From M3007 sp044226205 (GTDB taxonomy: Bacteria > Bacteroidota > Bacteroidia > Chitinophagales > Saprospiraceae), in the NCBI GenBank assembly GCA_044226205.1, contig JBGAHL010000024.1, positions 22,474 through 86,473 of the forward strand: a DNA stretch of 64,000 nt. The letters run 5' to 3'. Positions 29,387-38,799 of this stretch are shown here, in pieces. The translations under genes and the position numbers were made by a program. Below the pieces are notes generated by a model, which saw only the letters and a program-made list of their open reading frames with translations, was not told the DNA's origin and searched no databases. The first letter of the stretch is position 1, and each line of letters starts with the position of its first letter.

Positions 29387-30544
29387 ATGGACACTATTGG
29401 TATTCTTGGCGCCGGCGCCATGGGCAGTGGTATCGCCCAGGTTGCTGCCAGATACGGTCACAACGTGATCGTCTGCGACAACCTCACGCCCGCACTTTCC
29501 AAATCCGGAAAGAGTATTCAGGCTACCCTGAAAATCCTCGTTGAAAAAGGCAAAATGACCGACGCCGAGGCCTACTCCCTGTTCAGCCGCATCCGCTTTA
29601 CCGACCACATGAGCGATTTCCGCGATTGCTCCCTGGTGATCGAAGCCATCGTGGAAGACATCGAGCAGAAACAAATCGCATTCAAAAGTATCGAGGCGAT
29701 CGTCGACAAATCAGCCATCATCAGCAGCAACACCTCCTCTCTTTCCATCTCGGCCATGGGCGCTCACCTCAAGCACCCCGAGCGTATTCTGGGCGTCCAC
29801 TTTTTCAACCCGGCCCCGCTCATGCGACTGGTGGAGATTATCCCGGCCATTCAAACCGAGTCCCGTTTTATCGAGACCGGCCGCAACCTGATCAGCAACT
29901 GGGGCAAAACCACCGTGCTGGCGCAGGACACCCCCGGCTTTATCGTCAATCGCGTGGCAAGGCCCTACTACGGCGAAGCCCTGCGCATTCTGGAAGAAGG
30001 CATCGCCAGCCCGGCCACCATCGACTGGGCCATGCGCGACCTGGGCGGTTTCCGCATGGGGCCCTTCGAACTCATGGATTTTATCGGCAACGATATCAAT
30101 TACACGGTCACCGAGCAGGTATTCACCGCGTTCTACTTCGACCCGCGCTACAAACCCTCGCTCATCCAGAAACGACTGATGGACGCCCACTACTTTGGTC
30201 GCAAAACCGGCCGGGGATTCTACGATTACAGTGAAGGCGCCGTGCAGCCCGAACCCCTGCGCGACGAAGCGCTTGGACAAGTGATCGTTCGCCGCATCCT
30301 CGGCATGCTGATCAATGAAGCCGCGGAAGCCTGTCACATGCGTATTGCCAGCCGCGACGATATCGAATTGGCCATGACCCAGGGCGTCAATTACCCCAAA
30401 GGCCTGCTGCATTGGGCCGACGAAATCGGTATCGCCAACGTGGTCGGCGATCTCGACCGGCTTCACGGCGAATACCTCGACCCGCGTTACAGGTGCAGCC
30501 CCTTGCTGCGCCGCATGGCCGGTGAGGGCAAAACCTTTTTTTAA
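29387..30544 (+). CDS. 3-hydroxyacyl-CoA dehydrogenase
   Basis: This 385-residue enzyme has an N-terminal Rossmann fold (GAGAMGSG, residues 8-15) and the catalytic His138 in VHFFNPAP. The C-terminal half has two helical domains in tandem, the longer form seen in PaaH-type proteins. It oxidises 3-hydroxyacyl-CoA to 3-oxoacyl-CoA with NAD+ in fatty acid, butyrate or phenylacetate catabolism. The ATG at 29387 is chosen because it places the dinucleotide-binding strand at the N-terminus. The next gene, a PaaI-like thioesterase 15 bases downstream, points to a phenylacetate-type or general acyl-CoA role. Confidence 0.92.
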   Translation: MDTIGILGAGAMGSGIAQVAARYGHNVIVCDNLTPALSKSGKSIQATLKILVEKGKMTDAEAYSLFSRIRFTDHMSDFRDCSLVIEAIVEDIEQKQIAFKSIEAIVDKSAIISSNTSSLSISAMGAHLKHPERILGVHFFNPAPLMRLVEIIPAIQTESRFIETGRNLISNWGKTTVLAQDTPGFIVNRVARPYYGEALRILEEGIASPATIDWAMRDLGGFRMGPFELMDFIGNDINYTVTEQVFTAFYFDPRYKPSLIQKRLMDAHYFGRKTGRGFYDYSEGAVQPEPLRDEALGQVIVRRILGMLINEAAEACHMRIASRDDIELAMTQGVNYPKGLLHWADEIGIANVVGDLDRLHGEYLDPRYRCSPLLRRMAGEGKTFF

Positions 30545-30559
30545 AAGCCCGACCGCACC

Positions 30560-30967
30560 ATGACGCCGCTTGAAATTTTTCATAAAATGTTCGACAACGA
30601 CCCGTTCAGCCGATGGATGGGGATGGAACTTGTGTCGGTTGGCCCCGGCGCCTGCACCCTGCGCATGGCAGTTCGCGCTGAAATGCTCAACGGCTTCGGA
30701 GTCGCACATGGCGGCATCACGTTTTCCCTGGCCGACAGCGCCTTCGCTTTTGCCTGCAACTCGCATGGCCGGCACGCCGTGTCCATCCATTGCAGCATCG
30801 AACATGCGCGGCCGGTCGTAGCAGGCGATGTGCTCACCGCGACCGCGACGGAAGAACATCTGGGCAACAGTCTTTCCAACTACGCGATTACCGTTCGAAA
30901 TCAGGAAGGAACGGCAGTCGCTTTTTTTCGCGGGGTTTCATACCGCAAGCAAGGGGTTTGGGAATAA
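30560..30967 (+). CDS. PaaI-like hotdog acyl-CoA thioesterase
   Basis: The 135-residue protein is a single hotdog domain. The family segment NGFGVAHGGITFSLAD spans about residues 44-59, with the Asn and His-Gly-Gly active-site region intact, and the later SIHCSIEHARPV fits PaaI. Such enzymes hydrolyse ring-hydroxylated phenylacetyl-CoA or other aryl-CoA dead-end products. It is 15 bases downstream of the 3-hydroxyacyl-CoA dehydrogenase and probably co-transcribed. No other paa genes are in view, so a broader housekeeping thioesterase role cannot be excluded. Confidence 0.9.
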   Translation: MTPLEIFHKMFDNDPFSRWMGMELVSVGPGACTLRMAVRAEMLNGFGVAHGGITFSLADSAFAFACNSHGRHAVSIHCSIEHARPVVAGDVLTATATEEHLGNSLSNYAITVRNQEGTAVAFFRGVSYRKQGVWE

Positions 30968-31154
30968 GAGCACCCGCGCCAAATCCGTGTGGACAAAGCC
31001 CATATTTGCGGGCTCAGGTCGTTTATTAACCAGATAATCCGACATTCCCTCCTCGGTTTTGAAAAACTGGCAGGTTTTTGGAAGACGAAAAAATAGTATG
31101 CGTCCTGGCCAAAACAACCAGTGGCTTTTATCCGCTTCTTACCCAGCGAAAAGC

Positions 31155-32492
31155 ATGAGAAAACTGTTTTTCAGTCTTTTGTTGTTGCCCGCCCTGGCGG
31201 CCGCCCAGCCTTTCCGGCTGGCCGATCTGAGCGCAACCGATGTTTCGTGCGCCGGCCAACTCGACGGCGCCTTGCAGATTGGCCTGATCCAGGGCGTGCC
31301 GCCGGCCTCCTACCAATGGACCCGCCTGCCCAATACCCCTTCCGGTAGCGGCATGCTCAGCAGCAACGCCCCGGTTGCTGCCGTCGACGAGCTGCCGCCG
31401 GGCGCCTATCGCGTGACGGTAACCGATGCAACAGGCCACGACACCCTCCTTTTTGCCATCATCGGCGAGCCTTTTCCGCTCAGCGGTACGCTTGCCGTGC
31501 AAAGCGATTATAATCAGTTTGCAGTATCCTGCGCCGACGCTGCCGACGGCCTGGTGGAAGCTACGGTGGAGGGTGGCACGCCCTACTACGTGTATCACTG
31601 GTCGGGCGGACAGGAGAACGCCCCCGTGGCCGATAGTTTGAGCGCCGGCCCCATCAGCCTTACCGTGACCGATTCGCGCGGTTGTTCCATCGTGATGAAT
31701 GCCACGCTGGACGCCCCCCCTCCCCTGCAAAGCACCCTGGAGGTCGTGGGCGAAAAGTGCTACGGCGAAAATACAGGGGCCATCGAAGTGCAACAGATCG
31801 AAGGCGGGGTGCCGCCCTACCTGGTTCGCTACGATGCCGGCGCATTTTCGACGCAAACCAGCTGGACCGGGCTTCCGCCCGGACAACATTTTATCACCGT
31901 GGAAGACGCCAATGGCTGCCAGACGGCAGAAGCAGCCGTGCTCCCTCTGGGTTTCCAGTTCGAATTTGACGCGGGGCCCGATACCACCCTGCTGGCTGGC
32001 GACAGTTTGCAAGTCGTGCTGAGCGCAGAAAAACCGCTGGATACCGTCCTGTGGTCGCCCTCCGCCTCGGTAATTGCTTATTCGCCCACATCTGCGACCC
32101 TTTTCCCTGTTTTTTATACCCGATACCAACTCACGGCCATCGATACCAACGGGTGCAAGGCTGTGGACGAGGTCGTCGTGGAAGTTCATCGCGACCGGCA
32201 GGTGTACGCACCCAACGTATTCGCCCCGGAGGGGCAGTCGGCCGACAACCGCGGCTTCACGCTTTACGGCGGCGCGGGCATTCGCTACATAGCGGTGTTG
32301 CAGGTATTCGACCGTTTTGGCAAACTGATTTTTGAAAAGGAAAAACTGGGCCTCAACGACCCGTCGCTGGGTTGGCAGGGAGTGGTCAATGGCGAAGTGG
32401 GGCAGCCGGGCGTGTATGTCTGGCATGCCGTCGTGACCTTTACCGACGGTCGCGAGGAAATTTATCAGGGCGATGTGTTGCTGATGCGTTGA
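31155..32492 (+). CDS. SprB-repeat surface protein with gliding-type C-terminal domain (T9SS type B)
   Basis: This 445-residue protein begins with a signal peptide (MRKLFFSLLLLPALAAAQ). About three SprB-like repeats follow (DVSCAGQLDGALQIG; AVSCADAADGLVEATV; GEKCYGENTGAIEV), each ending in a GxYxVTVTD-like strand. The last ~90 residues (APNVFAPEGQSADNRGFTLYGG..) form the gliding-motility-associated C-terminal domain used as a type B T9SS signal. The ATG at 31155 starts the signal peptide. A CATATTTG element at 31001 may be part of its promoter. It is upstream of a TolC-like gene, with 58 bases between. Confidence 0.9.
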   Translation: MRKLFFSLLLLPALAAAQPFRLADLSATDVSCAGQLDGALQIGLIQGVPPASYQWTRLPNTPSGSGMLSSNAPVAAVDELPPGAYRVTVTDATGHDTLLFAIIGEPFPLSGTLAVQSDYNQFAVSCADAADGLVEATVEGGTPYYVYHWSGGQENAPVADSLSAGPISLTVTDSRGCSIVMNATLDAPPPLQSTLEVVGEKCYGENTGAIEVQQIEGGVPPYLVRYDAGAFSTQTSWTGLPPGQHFITVEDANGCQTAEAAVLPLGFQFEFDAGPDTTLLAGDSLQVVLSAEKPLDTVLWSPSASVIAYSPTSATLFPVFYTRYQLTAIDTNGCKAVDEVVVEVHRDRQVYAPNVFAPEGQSADNRGFTLYGGAGIRYIAVLQVFDRFGKLIFEKEKLGLNDPSLGWQGVVNGEVGQPGVYVWHAVVTFTDGREEIYQGDVLLMR

Positions 32493-32550
32493 AACAGCGA
32501 TTTTAGAGCGATTGAGCCACATTTTTCGCACAAATCGCGACCTTCGCAAC

Positions 32551-33900
32551 ATGAAATACTGTTTGTCTTTTTTGTTCGGGTTGTCGGTAGCGGTATTGAG
32601 TGCCCAAAATGGCACGCACCCCGTAACCTTGCCGGAGGCCCTCGATCTCGCCCTGACCAACAGTGCGCAATTGCGCAAGGCAAAACTCGACCGTCAAAGT
32701 TTCGAACTGCGTCTGCGTGAAGGCCGGAGCGCTGCGTACCCGCAAATCAATGCCATGGTCAGTCTTGACGCGTATCCGTCTTTGCCGACACAGCTGATGC
32801 CGGGCGAAGTGCTCGGGCGCTCCAACGACTCTTACGTGCCGGTCCAGTTTGGACAGCCCTGGCAACTCGGCGGCATGATCAGTCTCGACCAGGCGCTGTA
32901 CAGCGAATCGGCAAGGCGCATGGTGCCGGCCACCAATGTGTCGCGTACGCTCTTCGAACTGCTGACGGAAAAAGCCGAGGACGAGGTGGTTTTCCAGACG
33001 GCAACCGTCTTTTTCCAGTTTCTTCAGGCAGAGGCCGCCCTGCGCACCGTGGATGCCAACCTGCACAAACTCAGCGAACTGGAACGCATGGTCAGTCTTC
33101 AAGTCAGTAACGACTATGCCGTGCCCACCGACGTCAAACGCCTTCGGGTAGCGTACAACAACCTCAATACCCAAAAACAGAACCTGCTTGCCGGCATAGC
33201 TGCCCTGCGCCAAACGCTGCAATTCCTCTGCGGCGTGCCCTACGATTCGCCTTTCGATCCCGTCTGGACCGACATTGCCGAGCCTGGCGCCGACTCCACC
33301 CGCTGGCTTTCGATCCCCCTCGAGCCGGAAAACACGACCGAAAACCGCCTGTTGCTCCACAATATCGAACTCAACCGTATTCGCGCCAACAGCCTTCGGG
33401 CAGAAGCCTACCCCTCCCTGGGCGCCTATGCCAACCTCGGCTTCCAGACCTGGCGCGAAGACGCCAATTTCCTCGACACTGACCACCGCTGGTACGGAGT
33501 GGCCGCGCTCGGTTTCCGCCTGCGCGTACCTGTTTTCGACGGCTTCAAACGCCGCAACCAACTGGCACTGTTAGGTATTGATAATCAAAAACTTGAAGAA
33601 GACCGCCGGCAACTCGTCTCGGCCCGCGAACTGGAATACCGGCAGGCCAGGGATCAGGTGCAAAACAACCTTTTTGCCCTGAAAACCCAGGCTGAAAACG
33701 TGCGGCTCGCCCGCGAGATCAGCGAGACGACCATGTTGCCCTACAAAGAAGGCACCGCGCCGCTCGGCGAGCTGCTCAACGCCCAGACCGCGCTCGCCGA
33801 GGCCGAAACCAATTACAGTCAGCAAACTTTTGTCTATCGGCTTTCCGTGCTGAAATTGCTGAAAGCAACCGGCCAGCTGGACTTGTTGCGCCAACAATGA
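32551..33900 (+). CDS. TolC family outer membrane efflux protein
   Basis: The 449-residue protein has a signal peptide (cleavage near VLSAQ) and the two helical TolC repeats. They are recognised from LPEALDLALTNSAQLRKAKLD near the N-terminus and the long heptad-rich segments at about residues 130-220 and 350-440. Such proteins form trimeric outer membrane ducts for efflux or type I secretion. No inner membrane pump or adaptor gene is adjacent, so its partners are elsewhere. A terminator follows. It is the last chromosomal-type gene before the AT-richer island. Confidence 0.9.
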   Translation: MKYCLSFLFGLSVAVLSAQNGTHPVTLPEALDLALTNSAQLRKAKLDRQSFELRLREGRSAAYPQINAMVSLDAYPSLPTQLMPGEVLGRSNDSYVPVQFGQPWQLGGMISLDQALYSESARRMVPATNVSRTLFELLTEKAEDEVVFQTATVFFQFLQAEAALRTVDANLHKLSELERMVSLQVSNDYAVPTDVKRLRVAYNNLNTQKQNLLAGIAALRQTLQFLCGVPYDSPFDPVWTDIAEPGADSTRWLSIPLEPENTTENRLLLHNIELNRIRANSLRAEAYPSLGAYANLGFQTWREDANFLDTDHRWYGVAALGFRLRVPVFDGFKRRNQLALLGIDNQKLEEDRRQLVSARELEYRQARDQVQNNLFALKTQAENVRLAREISETTMLPYKEGTAPLGELLNAQTALAEAETNYSQQTFVYRLSVLKLLKATGQLDLLRQQ

Positions 33901-33926
33901 CGCCCCCGATCGGGAAATAATAAAAA

Positions 33927-33960
33927 CGCCCGGCCAGCAATGCTGACCGGGCGTGTGTTT
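33927..33960 (+). terminator. rho-independent terminator after the TolC-like gene
   Basis: CGCCCGG and CCGGGCG arms with an inner CAGCA/TGCTG pairing form a long stem, followed by TGTGTTTGTG. It lies 26 bases after the stop codon and also marks the last clearly host-like sequence before the island. Confidence 0.7.
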
Positions 33961-34131
33961 GTGACCCTTATTGCAAAGTTGTCGAACCAACTTTATCAGG
34001 ATTTGGCTAAATTGCATGAATTACAGCCCTTTGTAAAGGTTGTACCCTTTCAGCCGTTGAAGCCGCCCGCCGTAAACCCGGTTAGGATTGCTGTTTAACT
34101 ACTCAATATAACTAAAACCACAATACCGGGC

Positions 34132-34716
34132 ATGAAAAAAAAGGCGACACCGGACGTTGAACAGTACCTAAACTTTGGCAGCGAGCATGACAACAAACAC
34201 GCTTTGACCGTCTGGCTTGAAGCCATTAAGACCGACACTTTTCCCGACCCGGCAACCCCGTTACAGATGTTTGTTGAATTGCGAAACGCATTGGTGCAAG
34301 TGTCCGGCGAGCCGGCCAAAGTGATTTCGATTTTTGAGCAGCACACCAACGGAATGAAGGGAAGCGAAAAGTTATTCATTGCCCGGCACTTGCTCAATTA
34401 TTTCGAGCATACGGTATTTGATGAAAACGAGGATGACGAACCGGAAACCTATTTAACCGGCATTTCAAAAACTTTGGATGCGTTGACGGCGCGGCTAAGC
34501 AGGGAAGCCGGAATAACAAATGAAGACCCGAAGACGGGCGATTTGCGCCGCTTGCTCAAAGAGACGGTCAAACAGGAAATGGAAAAATTGCCTGAATACC
34601 TGCAAACCCTCGAAATAAAAGACCGGGTGAACGTGCTTTGTAAATTGATGCAGTTTGCACTTCCCAAAGTCGAGGCGGTACATTTGACAGAGGGTGAAGG
34701 ATGGGATTTTCTCTAA
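34132..34716 (+). CDS. unknown acidic helical protein at the island left end
   Basis: This 194-residue protein is not recognised. It is predicted to be mostly helical and rather acidic, with an Asp/Glu-rich patch (DENEDDEPET) near the middle. The C-terminal phrase IKDRVNVLCKLMQFALPKVEAVHL resembles an element seen in small proteins of Bacteroidota mobile DNA, but that is from memory and gives no function. No catalytic motif or membrane segment is visible. It precedes another unknown gene by 26 bases and both precede the R-M genes in the same direction, so the four may be co-transcribed. Codon use is AT-richer than the host genes. Confidence 0.7.
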   Translation: MKKKATPDVEQYLNFGSEHDNKHALTVWLEAIKTDTFPDPATPLQMFVELRNALVQVSGEPAKVISIFEQHTNGMKGSEKLFIARHLLNYFEHTVFDENEDDEPETYLTGISKTLDALTARLSREAGITNEDPKTGDLRRLLKETVKQEMEKLPEYLQTLEIKDRVNVLCKLMQFALPKVEAVHLTEGEGWDFL

Positions 34717-34742
34717 CTTTTTAGGTTTCTGAAAAAAAATGC

Positions 34743-35336
34743 ATGGCGAAGACACCGACTTTCCCGCTAATCATTGACCATTGCCTGACTGTCAGCATCG
34801 GCGATTTGAAACGTTGGGAGTGCCTGAAACCGGGAATTTGCCGTTCCGGCACAACCCATTGGGAGCAGAGAGGGGAACGGGTTGCCAGCGTAGGCTATAC
34901 CGTCTGTCTGAACATGGAATTAGGGGCGACTTACCTTCGTTTTAACTACTCGTTCAACGCGCAACCCGTCCAATACGCCGTCCCGCTTATTCCCGTCCCT
35001 GCAAACATCGGAAAAGGGTTGGTTTGGTTTTTTCGTTGCCCGTTCACCGGCCAACGCTGTAAAAAACTTCATTTGATTGAAGGCCGGTTTATGCACCGTT
35101 CCGCCGTTCGGAGCGCTATGTATAAACGGCAAACCGAATCAAAACGCTGGCAGAAAGTGAGCCGCTTTTATAGTATGTGCGACGTACACGCCGAAGTTTG
35201 GCAAGCCGTTCAAAAGCCCTACTTCAAAATGAAATATCGAGGCAAAGAAACGCGCCGCTTTGCTCGGTTGATGCGAAAGGAAGAAAGGGCTGAAAAAGGG
35301 GTGAATGTGCGGGAAGTCTTTTTGGCACTTAGTTAG
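34743..35336 (+). CDS. unknown basic protein upstream of the R-M genes
   Basis: The 197-residue protein is not a family I can name. The first ~100 residues look like beta-strands (TVCLNMELGATYLRFNYSF). CPFTGQRCKKLHLIEGRFMHR follows, with two Cys that could bind metal or be structural. The C-terminal third is strongly basic, which fits nucleic acid binding. It lies 26 bases after the previous unknown gene and 91 bases before the R-M fusion. The same-strand position suggests transfer together with the R-M pair; any functional link is an inference. Confidence 0.68.
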   Translation: MAKTPTFPLIIDHCLTVSIGDLKRWECLKPGICRSGTTHWEQRGERVASVGYTVCLNMELGATYLRFNYSFNAQPVQYAVPLIPVPANIGKGLVWFFRCPFTGQRCKKLHLIEGRFMHRSAVRSAMYKRQTESKRWQKVSRFYSMCDVHAEVWQAVQKPYFKMKYRGKETRRFARLMRKEERAEKGVNVREVFLALS

Positions 35337-35355
35337 CAACCCCTAAATTATCCTG

Positions 35356-35385
35356 TTGTCACTTTTTGTTAAGTTAATACCTTCG
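35356..35385 (+). promoter_or_regulatory. candidate promoter of the R-M genes
   Basis: TTG at 35356 is followed after 19 bases by TACCTTCG at 35378, one base from the Bacteroidota TAnnTTTG element. It lies 43 bases before the methyltransferase ATG. Confidence 0.35.
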
Positions 35386-35427
35386 CCCCCCAAGGCCTTT
35401 CACCTTGACTTAAGAAAACAATCGTAT

Positions 35428-37359
35428 ATGGAGAGCCTACTTGTAATCGCCGTCCCGGAGGGAAAAATCAGGGACTACATTGACGGAAAATTCAGGAATG
35501 ACACCCCGGAAGAGTACGTTAGACAGAACATCGAAAAGCGATTAGTAAACGAACACGAATATCCAAAAAATTTAATATCGGTTGAATTTTCAATCAAGAT
35601 TGGTTCTGCAAGCAAGCGGGTTGATATTGCCATTTTCTCGGAAGACAGCACCAGCTTTTCACAAGAAAACATCAAGATAATTATTGAGTGCAAAAAAGAC
35701 AGCATCAAGCCAAGCGATAAAAACGACGGGGTGGGGCAACTTCAGTCCTACATGGCCGCTTCCGTAAACTGTGAATGGGGAATGTGGACAAACGGACAGG
35801 AAAAAGAGGTTTACCGAAAGGTAACAACGCAGTCCGGGCAAATCATTTTCGAGGAATATATTGATATTCCTTCTTTCCGAACTGATATTGAAGATATTGA
35901 CCGACCTAAACGGGACAACCAAAAAAAAGCCGTAGGGGACAACCTGCTTTTTGCTTTCAAAAAATGCCATAACATCATTTATGCAAACGAGGGTATGCAA
36001 AAGCAACCGGCGTTTTTTGAATTGCTAAAACTGATTTTTTGCAAAATTGAAGATGAAAAGAACTACCTTGAAGAAGTCCAATATTATGTCACCTCCAAAG
36101 AACGGAATAACCCGGACGGTCAACTTACGGCGAAAAAAAGAGTTGCCAAGATTTTCGACAAGGTTAAAGCGAAGTACAATCAGATTTTTGCACCCAATGA
36201 AATACTTAACCTTTCCCCCCGAACCGTTGCGGGTGTTGTCGGTGAATTGCAGAAATACAGCCTTTTGGATACGACCATAGACGTAAAAGGCAAAGCATAC
36301 GAAGAAATAGTAGGCTCAAACCTTCGAGGCGACCGGGGCGAATTTTTTACGCCGCGCAACGTGATGAAAATGGCGGTGAAAATGATTAACCCACGTCCCC
36401 ACGAACGAGTTTTGGACAGCAGTTGCGGGACTGGTGGTTTCTTAGTCAATGCCATGAACCACGTTATCGAACAGATTGAAAACAAAAGCGAAGCGTCTTT
36501 TGGAAAGTCGAAAGAAAAATGGAGCGACCACGAAAAAGGATTGGTCAGAGAAAAAATTTCAGAAATCGCGTCAAAAAACTTTTTTGGCTTTGATATTAAC
36601 CCGGATTTGGTGAAGGCTACCAAAATGAATATGGTAATGAACAATGATGGGAGCGGGAACATCTTACGGGAAAATTCGCTTTTGCCGCCGCACGAATGGA
36701 ACAGCGAGTTTAAAGAGCAGTTAGCGCGAAAACTTGGCATTGACCCTTTAGAAATAACGCACCCCTCCAAAATCGGCTTTTTCGATGTGATTGTGACAAA
36801 TCCACCTTTCGGCACAAAAATACCGATTGATGACAGCCGTATTTTAGCCCAATACGAAATCGCAAAAAATTCCAAATCCATGCCGCCGGAGCAAGTCTTT
36901 ATTGAACGCTGCATCCAGTTTTTGAAGCCGGGCGGTCGTTTGGCGATTGTCTTGCCTGACAGCATTTTGGGTGCGCCGGGGTTGGTTGACATTCGGAAAT
37001 GGCTGCTCAAAAATACTCGCATTATTGGCAGTATTGACCTTCATGCCGATACGTTTCAACCAAGTACAGGCGTACAAACTTCCCTTTTGGTAGTGCAAAA
37101 GAAAACCGAACAGGAAAAGAACAAACCTGACTATAACTACCCCGTTTTTATGGCAATGGTTGAAAAAGTAGGTCACGACAAGCGGGGTAATACGGTTTGG
37201 AAGCGGGACAAAGACGGCGAAATACTGTATTTTAAAAGGTCATTGAAATTAGAAAGCGGCCACGTTGAAGAATATGAAGAGCCAGAACCCGACGACCAAA
37301 CCGAACTTGTACCTGATGTTTTCACCAAATGGAAAAAAGGGGAGGGTTTGACATGGTAA
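35428..37359 (+). CDS. restriction nuclease-N6-adenine methyltransferase fusion (BcgI A-like)
   Basis: This 643-residue protein joins two restriction-modification activities. Residues ~25-160 resemble the HsdR N-terminal nuclease fold, with the PD-(D/E)XK residues Asp66 in KRVDIAIF and Glu87/Lys89 in IIIECKK. Residues ~190-620 match HsdM-type N6-adenine methyltransferases, with motif I around Asp330 (LDSSCGTGGF) and the catalytic NPPF at 458-461. No HsdR helicase exists in the island. The nuclease-methyltransferase polypeptide plus separate specificity subunit is the layout of type IIB enzymes such as BcgI. The ATG at 35428 starts the conserved part. The stop overlaps the specificity gene by 7 bases. 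Confidence 0.87.
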   Translation: MESLLVIAVPEGKIRDYIDGKFRNDTPEEYVRQNIEKRLVNEHEYPKNLISVEFSIKIGSASKRVDIAIFSEDSTSFSQENIKIIIECKKDSIKPSDKNDGVGQLQSYMAASVNCEWGMWTNGQEKEVYRKVTTQSGQIIFEEYIDIPSFRTDIEDIDRPKRDNQKKAVGDNLLFAFKKCHNIIYANEGMQKQPAFFELLKLIFCKIEDEKNYLEEVQYYVTSKERNNPDGQLTAKKRVAKIFDKVKAKYNQIFAPNEILNLSPRTVAGVVGELQKYSLLDTTIDVKGKAYEEIVGSNLRGDRGEFFTPRNVMKMAVKMINPRPHERVLDSSCGTGGFLVNAMNHVIEQIENKSEASFGKSKEKWSDHEKGLVREKISEIASKNFFGFDINPDLVKATKMNMVMNNDGSGNILRENSLLPPHEWNSEFKEQLARKLGIDPLEITHPSKIGFFDVIVTNPPFGTKIPIDDSRILAQYEIAKNSKSMPPEQVFIERCIQFLKPGGRLAIVLPDSILGAPGLVDIRKWLLKNTRIIGSIDLHADTFQPSTGVQTSLLVVQKKTEQEKNKPDYNYPVFMAMVEKVGHDKRGNTVWKRDKDGEILYFKRSLKLESGHVEEYEEPEPDDQTELVPDVFTKWKKGEGLTW

Positions 37360-38783
37360 AAACTGATTTGAAATGGACAGAGGTGCAAAGCGCCGAAATC
37401 GAACAGGCGAAATTTCGACTGGAAGCGAGTGTATTCAATATCGAAGCTCGTTCGGCTTACGATACCATAAAGAAAGCCAAATACCCACTTGTTAAACTTT
37501 GGTCGGATAATGGATTGGTCAAATCGGCTTTTTATCCGGGGCGGTTCAAACGTGTTTACGTTGAAAAGGGAAACGGTTATCCAATGGTTTTGCCTTCTCA
37601 AATACTTTCTATAAAGCCAATTCCCACAAAATACATTTCACTCAAAACAACGGGTAACCTTGATATTTTAAAAGTCAAAAAGGGTACTTTACTGATAACT
37701 CGCTCTGGTACGATTGGGAATTGCACAATTGTTACTGATACTTTGGAAGGAGTAACAATGTCAGATGATGTTATTCGAGTGACTTTCAAAGATGATTTTG
37801 GATTGGGCTATACCTATGCCTACCTATTGACGAAAGTTGGAAAGGTGATTTTAGCCACTAATAATTACGGTGCAGTAGTTCAGCACATTGAACCCGAACA
37901 TCTTGAAGATGTGCCAATTCCAAACGCGCCGGACGAAGTGAAGAAAATCATTCACGAAAAGATAATGAAGTCGTTTGAACTGCGAGACATAGGAAACCGA
38001 CTGATTGAGCAGGCCGAAAAAATATTACTAGAGGGATTGAAATTGCTGCCGTTTGATGACTTGAAACCGGATTTATACGCGCCGTCTGCGGATGTTCAGA
38101 CTTACACAGTCAATTTAAGCCTGTTAGATGACCGCCTTGACGGTTCGTATCATGTACCAATCGTTAGCAAAATAATTGACTGTCTTTTAGATAGTGGCGC
38201 AAGGATTTTGCCTTTAGGCAATAAGGAACTGACCCAAAGCATCTACATTCCTAACAGGTTCAAACGGATTTATGTCGAAGAAGAAGAGGGAACGGGCGTT
38301 CCCTTCTTTAGCGGTAAGTGCCTGCACGAATTAGACCCGGCAAATAAAAAATACATTTCCGCCGCTTTTCACAAAGACCGCATCGGCAGGCAACTTTTGA
38401 TAAAAGAAGGGATGATTTTGGTCACTTGTAGTGGGACTACGGGCAAGGTAAATATTGTACCTAAGCATTGGGATAATTGGGTAATGACGCATGACATTAT
38501 CCGAACCATACCGGCCAGCAAAGAGATAACAGGATACTTGTACGTCTGGCTAAACTCGGAATACGGTCGTGAACTGATACAAAGAAATGACTACGGTTCG
38601 GTTGTCCCCCATATCGAAGCCGAACATTTACAGCGTGTGCAAGTGCCAATTTTGAATGATGAATCTAAAATCAAAGAAATTAACGACCTGGCTTTAAAGG
38701 CGGTCGAACTAAGAACGGAAGCCTTTGAATTGGAGCAAGCCGCTGTGAAACAGGTAAATGAAGATGTGATATTTGCTAAATGA
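37353..38783 (+). CDS. two-domain DNA specificity subunit (HsdS / BcgI B-like)
   Basis: The 476-residue protein has two target-recognition halves of similar build. Parallel phrases appear in each: YPGRFKRVYVEKGNG and IPNRFKRIYVEEEEG near their starts, and NNYGAVVQHIEPEHLEDVPIP and NDYGSVVPHIEAEHLQRVQVP near their ends. Helical spacers follow each half. This is the HsdS pattern for a bipartite target. The ATG at 37353 overlaps the methyltransferase stop by 7 bases and has a GGGGAGG sequence just upstream; an upstream ATG at 37329 is less likely. The recognition sequence cannot be read. Confidence 0.9.
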   Translation: MVKTDLKWTEVQSAEIEQAKFRLEASVFNIEARSAYDTIKKAKYPLVKLWSDNGLVKSAFYPGRFKRVYVEKGNGYPMVLPSQILSIKPIPTKYISLKTTGNLDILKVKKGTLLITRSGTIGNCTIVTDTLEGVTMSDDVIRVTFKDDFGLGYTYAYLLTKVGKVILATNNYGAVVQHIEPEHLEDVPIPNAPDEVKKIIHEKIMKSFELRDIGNRLIEQAEKILLEGLKLLPFDDLKPDLYAPSADVQTYTVNLSLLDDRLDGSYHVPIVSKIIDCLLDSGARILPLGNKELTQSIYIPNRFKRIYVEEEEGTGVPFFSGKCLHELDPANKKYISAAFHKDRIGRQLLIKEGMILVTCSGTTGKVNIVPKHWDNWVMTHDIIRTIPASKEITGYLYVWLNSEYGRELIQRNDYGSVVPHIEAEHLQRVQVPILNDESKIKEINDLALKAVELRTEAFELEQAAVKQVNEDVIFAK

Positions 38784-38799
38784 TATGTTTAGGGTTGAC

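Noticed and set aside
33961..34131. Direct repeat of the tRNA-Leu 3' end at the island left border
   Set aside because: No stretch matching the tRNA end or its terminator was found here; large serine recombinases can use very short identical cores, so the border remains open.
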